Shown here: positions 9,350 to 11,196 of the stretch, in pieces | Numbering within the stretch: position 1 is the stretch's first letter | Layout: each line of letters opens with the position of its first letter | From: JBBCJT01 sp037190665 | Lineage (GTDB): Bacteria > Pseudomonadota > Alphaproteobacteria > Acetobacterales > Acetobacteraceae | Direction of reading: 5' to 3' | DNA: 11,196 nt | Assembly: GCA_037190665.1 (NCBI GenBank) | Contig: JBBCJT010000060.1 | Span: 1 to 11,196 of the forward strand | The notes under the pieces: model-generated | What the model saw: the letters and a program-made list of their open reading frames with translations, nothing else | What the model was told of the DNA's origin: nothing | Databases searched by the model: none | Position numbers and translations under genes: made by a program

Positions 9350-10078
9350 GTGACCGAACTGATCGAGATCGAGGGCCTGACCAAGCGCTTCGGGGCCTTC
9401 ACCGCCGTGGACGACGTCGGATTCGCCGTGCCGCGCGGGCAGGTGCTCGGGTTCCTGGGGCCCAACGGCGCCGGCAAATCCACCACCATGAAGATGGTAG
9501 CGGGCTTCGTGACGCCCACCGCGGGTACCGCGCGCATCTGCGGCCACGACATCCTGAAGTCGCCGGTCGCCGCCAAGCGCGTGCTGGGCTTCCTGCCCGA
9601 AGGCGCGCCCACCTACCCGGAAATGACGGTGACCGCCTTCCTGCGCTTCTGCGCCGCCATCCGCCGCGTCGGCGAGGCCGAGGTGCAGCGGGCGATGGAG
9701 CTGACCCAGCTCGGCGAGGTGCGGCTGCAGCCGATCGAGACCCTGTCCAAGGGCTTCAAGCGCCGGGTCGGCCTCGCCCAGGCGCTGCTGCACGACCCGC
9801 CGGTGCTGGTGCTGGACGAGCCGACGGACGGGCTCGACCCCAACCAGAAGCACGAGGTGCGGGCGCTGATCCGCGGCATGGCGGCCGAGAAGGCGATCGT
9901 GATCTCGACCCACATCCTGGAAGAGGTGGACGCGATCTGCAGCCGGGCCATCGTGATCGCGCGCGGCCGGATCGTGGCGGACGACACGCCCGCCGGCCTC
10001 GCCGCGCGGCATGCGAGCGGCAAGCTCGACGAGGTGTTCCGCGCCATCACCCTGCCCGCCCCGGCGGAGGCCGCCTGA
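9350..10078 (+). CDS. ABC transporter ATP-binding protein, GldA-like
   Basis: The 242-residue cytosolic ATPase powers the membrane partner encoded next. All nucleotide-binding motifs are present: Walker A GPNGAGKST at 37-45, signature LSKGFKRR at 132-139 (a form common in GldA/CcmA-type exporters in place of LSGGQ), Walker B VLVLDE at 152-157, D-loop GLDPNQ, and H-loop His188 in STHILEEVD. The Q-loop position carries Glu in FLPEGAP (81-87), as I recall is usual for the GldA group. The GTG start at 9350 is supported by GAGGG five bases before it and gives a normal N-terminus (TELIEIEGLTKRFG). Its TGA overlaps the ATG of the permease gene as TGATG, indicating translational coupling. Other exporter ATPases (NatA, DrrA) are alternatives, but the neighbours favour the Gld-type system. 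Confidence 0.9.
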   Translation: MTELIEIEGLTKRFGAFTAVDDVGFAVPRGQVLGFLGPNGAGKSTTMKMVAGFVTPTAGTARICGHDILKSPVAAKRVLGFLPEGAPTYPEMTVTAFLRFCAAIRRVGEAEVQRAMELTQLGEVRLQPIETLSKGFKRRVGLAQALLHDPPVLVLDEPTDGLDPNQKHEVRALIRGMAAEKAIVISTHILEEVDAICSRAIVIARGRIVADDTPAGLAARHASGKLDEVFRAITLPAPAEAA

Positions 10079-10809
10079 TGCGAAACGTGCTGATCATTGC
10101 GAAGCGCGAGCTGGCCGCCTATTTCGCGACGCCGGTGGCGACCGTCTTCATCGTCATCTTCCTCGCGCTGCAGGGCGCGCTGACCTTCACGCTCGGCAAC
10201 TTCTTCGCCCGCGGGCAGGCCGACCTCCAGCCCTTCTTCACCTTCATCCCCTGGGTGTTCCTGCTGCTGGTGCCCGCCATCACCATGCGCCTGTGGGCGG
10301 AGGAGCGGCGGCTGGGCACGGTGGAGCTGCTGCTGACGCTGCCGGTCACGCAGGGCCAGGCGGTGGTGGGCAAGTGGCTCGCCGCCTGGGCGTTCTGCGG
10401 GATCGCGCTCGCGCTCACCGCGCCGTTCTGGATCACGGTGAACCTGCTCGGCCGGCCGGACAACGGGGTGATCGCGGCGGGCTATCTCGGCGCGCTGCTG
10501 GTGGCCGGCGCGTTCCTGGCCATCGGCTCGGCGCTTTCGGCGGCGACGAAGAACCAGGTGATCGCCTTCGTGCTGGCGGTCGCGGTGTGCTTCGTCTTCG
10601 CCGTCGCCTCCTCGCCCATCGTCACCGAGTTCCTGAACAACAACATCCCCGTCCTCGGCGACATCGCGCGGCGGATCAGCGTAACGGACCGTTTCCAGTC
10701 CTTCACCCGCGGCGTGGTTGGGCTGCGCGACCTGATCTACTTCGCGAGCTTCATCGCCTTCTTCCTGTTCCTCACCACGGTGATCATCGATCACCGGAAG
10801 GCGGACTGA
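10078..10809 (+). CDS. ABC-2 type permease, GldF-like
   Basis: The 243-residue inner-membrane protein has about six hydrophobic segments, at roughly 18-38, 53-71, 101-124, 133-155, 160-180 and 217-238. Between the second and third lies RLWAEERRLGTVELLLTLPV (71-90), the cytosolic element typical of ABC-2 permeases that contacts the ATPase. Near the C-terminus, SVTDRFQSFTRGVVGLRDLI (201-220) resembles the conserved stretch of the GldF/gliding-associated permease group. The ATG shares a base with the upstream TGA and has GGAGG at 10066-10070, seven bases before it. It should pair with the ATPase to form the core transporter, and the next gene supplies an auxiliary subunit. The transported substrate is unknown, and the direction (export or extrusion) is inferred from family. 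Confidence 0.9.
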   Translation: MRNVLIIAKRELAAYFATPVATVFIVIFLALQGALTFTLGNFFARGQADLQPFFTFIPWVFLLLVPAITMRLWAEERRLGTVELLLTLPVTQGQAVVGKWLAAWAFCGIALALTAPFWITVNLLGRPDNGVIAAGYLGALLVAGAFLAIGSALSAATKNQVIAFVLAVAVCFVFAVASSPIVTEFLNNNIPVLGDIARRISVTDRFQSFTRGVVGLRDLIYFASFIAFFLFLTTVIIDHRKAD

Positions 10810-10813
10810 CGCC

Positions 10814-11196
10814 ATGAAGCGCTTCTGGTTCTCCGCCGTCGGCATCGTCGCCATGCTGGCCGCCGTGGTCGGCATCAACCTGTTCGCCGACGCACGCCTC
10901 GCCCGCGCGCGGCTCGATGTCACCGAACAGCACCTGTACACGCTGGATGTCGGCACGCGGCAGGTGCTCGCCGGGCTCAAGGAGCCCGTGACGCTGCGGC
11001 TGTTCTATTCGCGCAAGCTCGGCTCCACGATCCCGGTCTACGGCGCCTACGCCGACCGGGTGCGCGAGATGCTGGCCGAATACGCCGCCGCGTCGAACGG
11101 CATGCTGAAGCTGGAATTCTTCGACCCCGAGCCGTTCAGCGAGACCGAGGACCGCGCGGTCGCCTACGGGCTGCAGGGCGTGCCGGTCGATCAGAC
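10814..11196 (+). CDS. GldG-like ABC auxiliary protein (3' end beyond window)
   Basis: The first 127 residues are visible and the frame is open to the window edge. A short cytosolic start leads into one membrane anchor (about 5-25). The periplasmic part begins with ARLDVTEQHLYTLDVGTRQV (32-51) and continues with LKEPVTLRLFYSR (55-67), VREMLAEYAAASNGMLKLEF (83-102) and GLQGVPVD (119-126). This pattern (D-x-T...LYTL...T..VL..L.EPV, then an EY...S.G block) is that of the ABC_transp_aux/GldG family (PF09822). These are single-pass proteins with a thioredoxin-like or related periplasmic domain. The ATG is four bases after the permease stop, with GGAAGG at 10796-10801. Family members usually have more than 450 residues, so most of this gene lies outside. 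It forms one operon with the ATPase and permease. Its molecular role is unproven. Confidence 0.88.
   Translation, partial: MKRFWFSAVGIVAMLAAVVGINLFADARLARARLDVTEQHLYTLDVGTRQVLAGLKEPVTLRLFYSRKLGSTIPVYGAYADRVREMLAEYAAASNGMLKLEFFDPEPFSETEDRAVAYGLQGVPVDQ

Noticed and set aside
9226..10809. A single long plus-strand frame that would join sequence before the ATPase to the permease as one 527-residue protein
   Set aside because: Its first half is the wrong frame of the ATPase gene. The permease has its own ATG with a Shine-Dalgarno at 10078.
9613..10980. A 455-codon minus-strand frame opposite the ABC operon
   Set aside because: It spans three convincing plus-strand genes and has an E/R/D/H-rich shadow composition. 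It lacks any membrane or catalytic motif.

Overview
The window is GC-rich bacterial chromosome, with strong G/C preference at third codon positions in most genes. The gene content and the order mfd-sdhE-recG suggest an alphaproteobacterium. The Rhodospirillales/Acetobacteraceae are my best guess, from overall look only. There are no rRNA or tRNA genes, CRISPR arrays, transposases or integrases, and nothing resembling a prophage or defence island.

Region 1 (1-5707) is a genome-maintenance block. mfd (transcription-repair coupling factor, minus strand, running off the left edge near its C-terminus) is preceded by sdhE (succinate dehydrogenase flavinylation factor). The two overlap by four bases (GTGA). 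recG (branched-DNA helicase) diverges from them. The 63-base gap between sdhE and recG holds two promoter-like elements pointing in opposite directions whose -10 hexamers overlap, so transcription of the two arms may be mutually exclusive. Mfd and RecG share the RecG-type translocase (TRG) architecture.

Region 2 (5708-7641) is an accessory membrane-protein pair. A minimal two-helix potassium channel (minus strand) diverges from an AI-2E/PerM-family eight-helix transporter (plus strand). The transporter gene shows more A/T-ending codons than its neighbours. The gap between them contains a dyad and a 14-base palindrome. A 257-base non-coding stretch with one GC-rich hairpin follows.

Region 3 (7642-9215) is a lone periplasmic solute-binding protein of the peptide/nickel (SBP_bac_5) family. 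No permease or ATPase of its own is adjacent, and it ends in a perfect 11-bp hairpin.

Region 4 (9350-11196) is a tightly packed ABC export-type operon: ATPase, ABC-2 permease and a GldG-like auxiliary protein, the last cut by the right edge. These match the GldA-GldF-GldG set known from Bacteroidetes gliding motility. In proteobacteria, which do not glide by that mechanism, its role is unsettled. This is the most interesting system in the window. The other genes look like ordinary chromosomal content, and I found no convincing evidence of a wholly new system.
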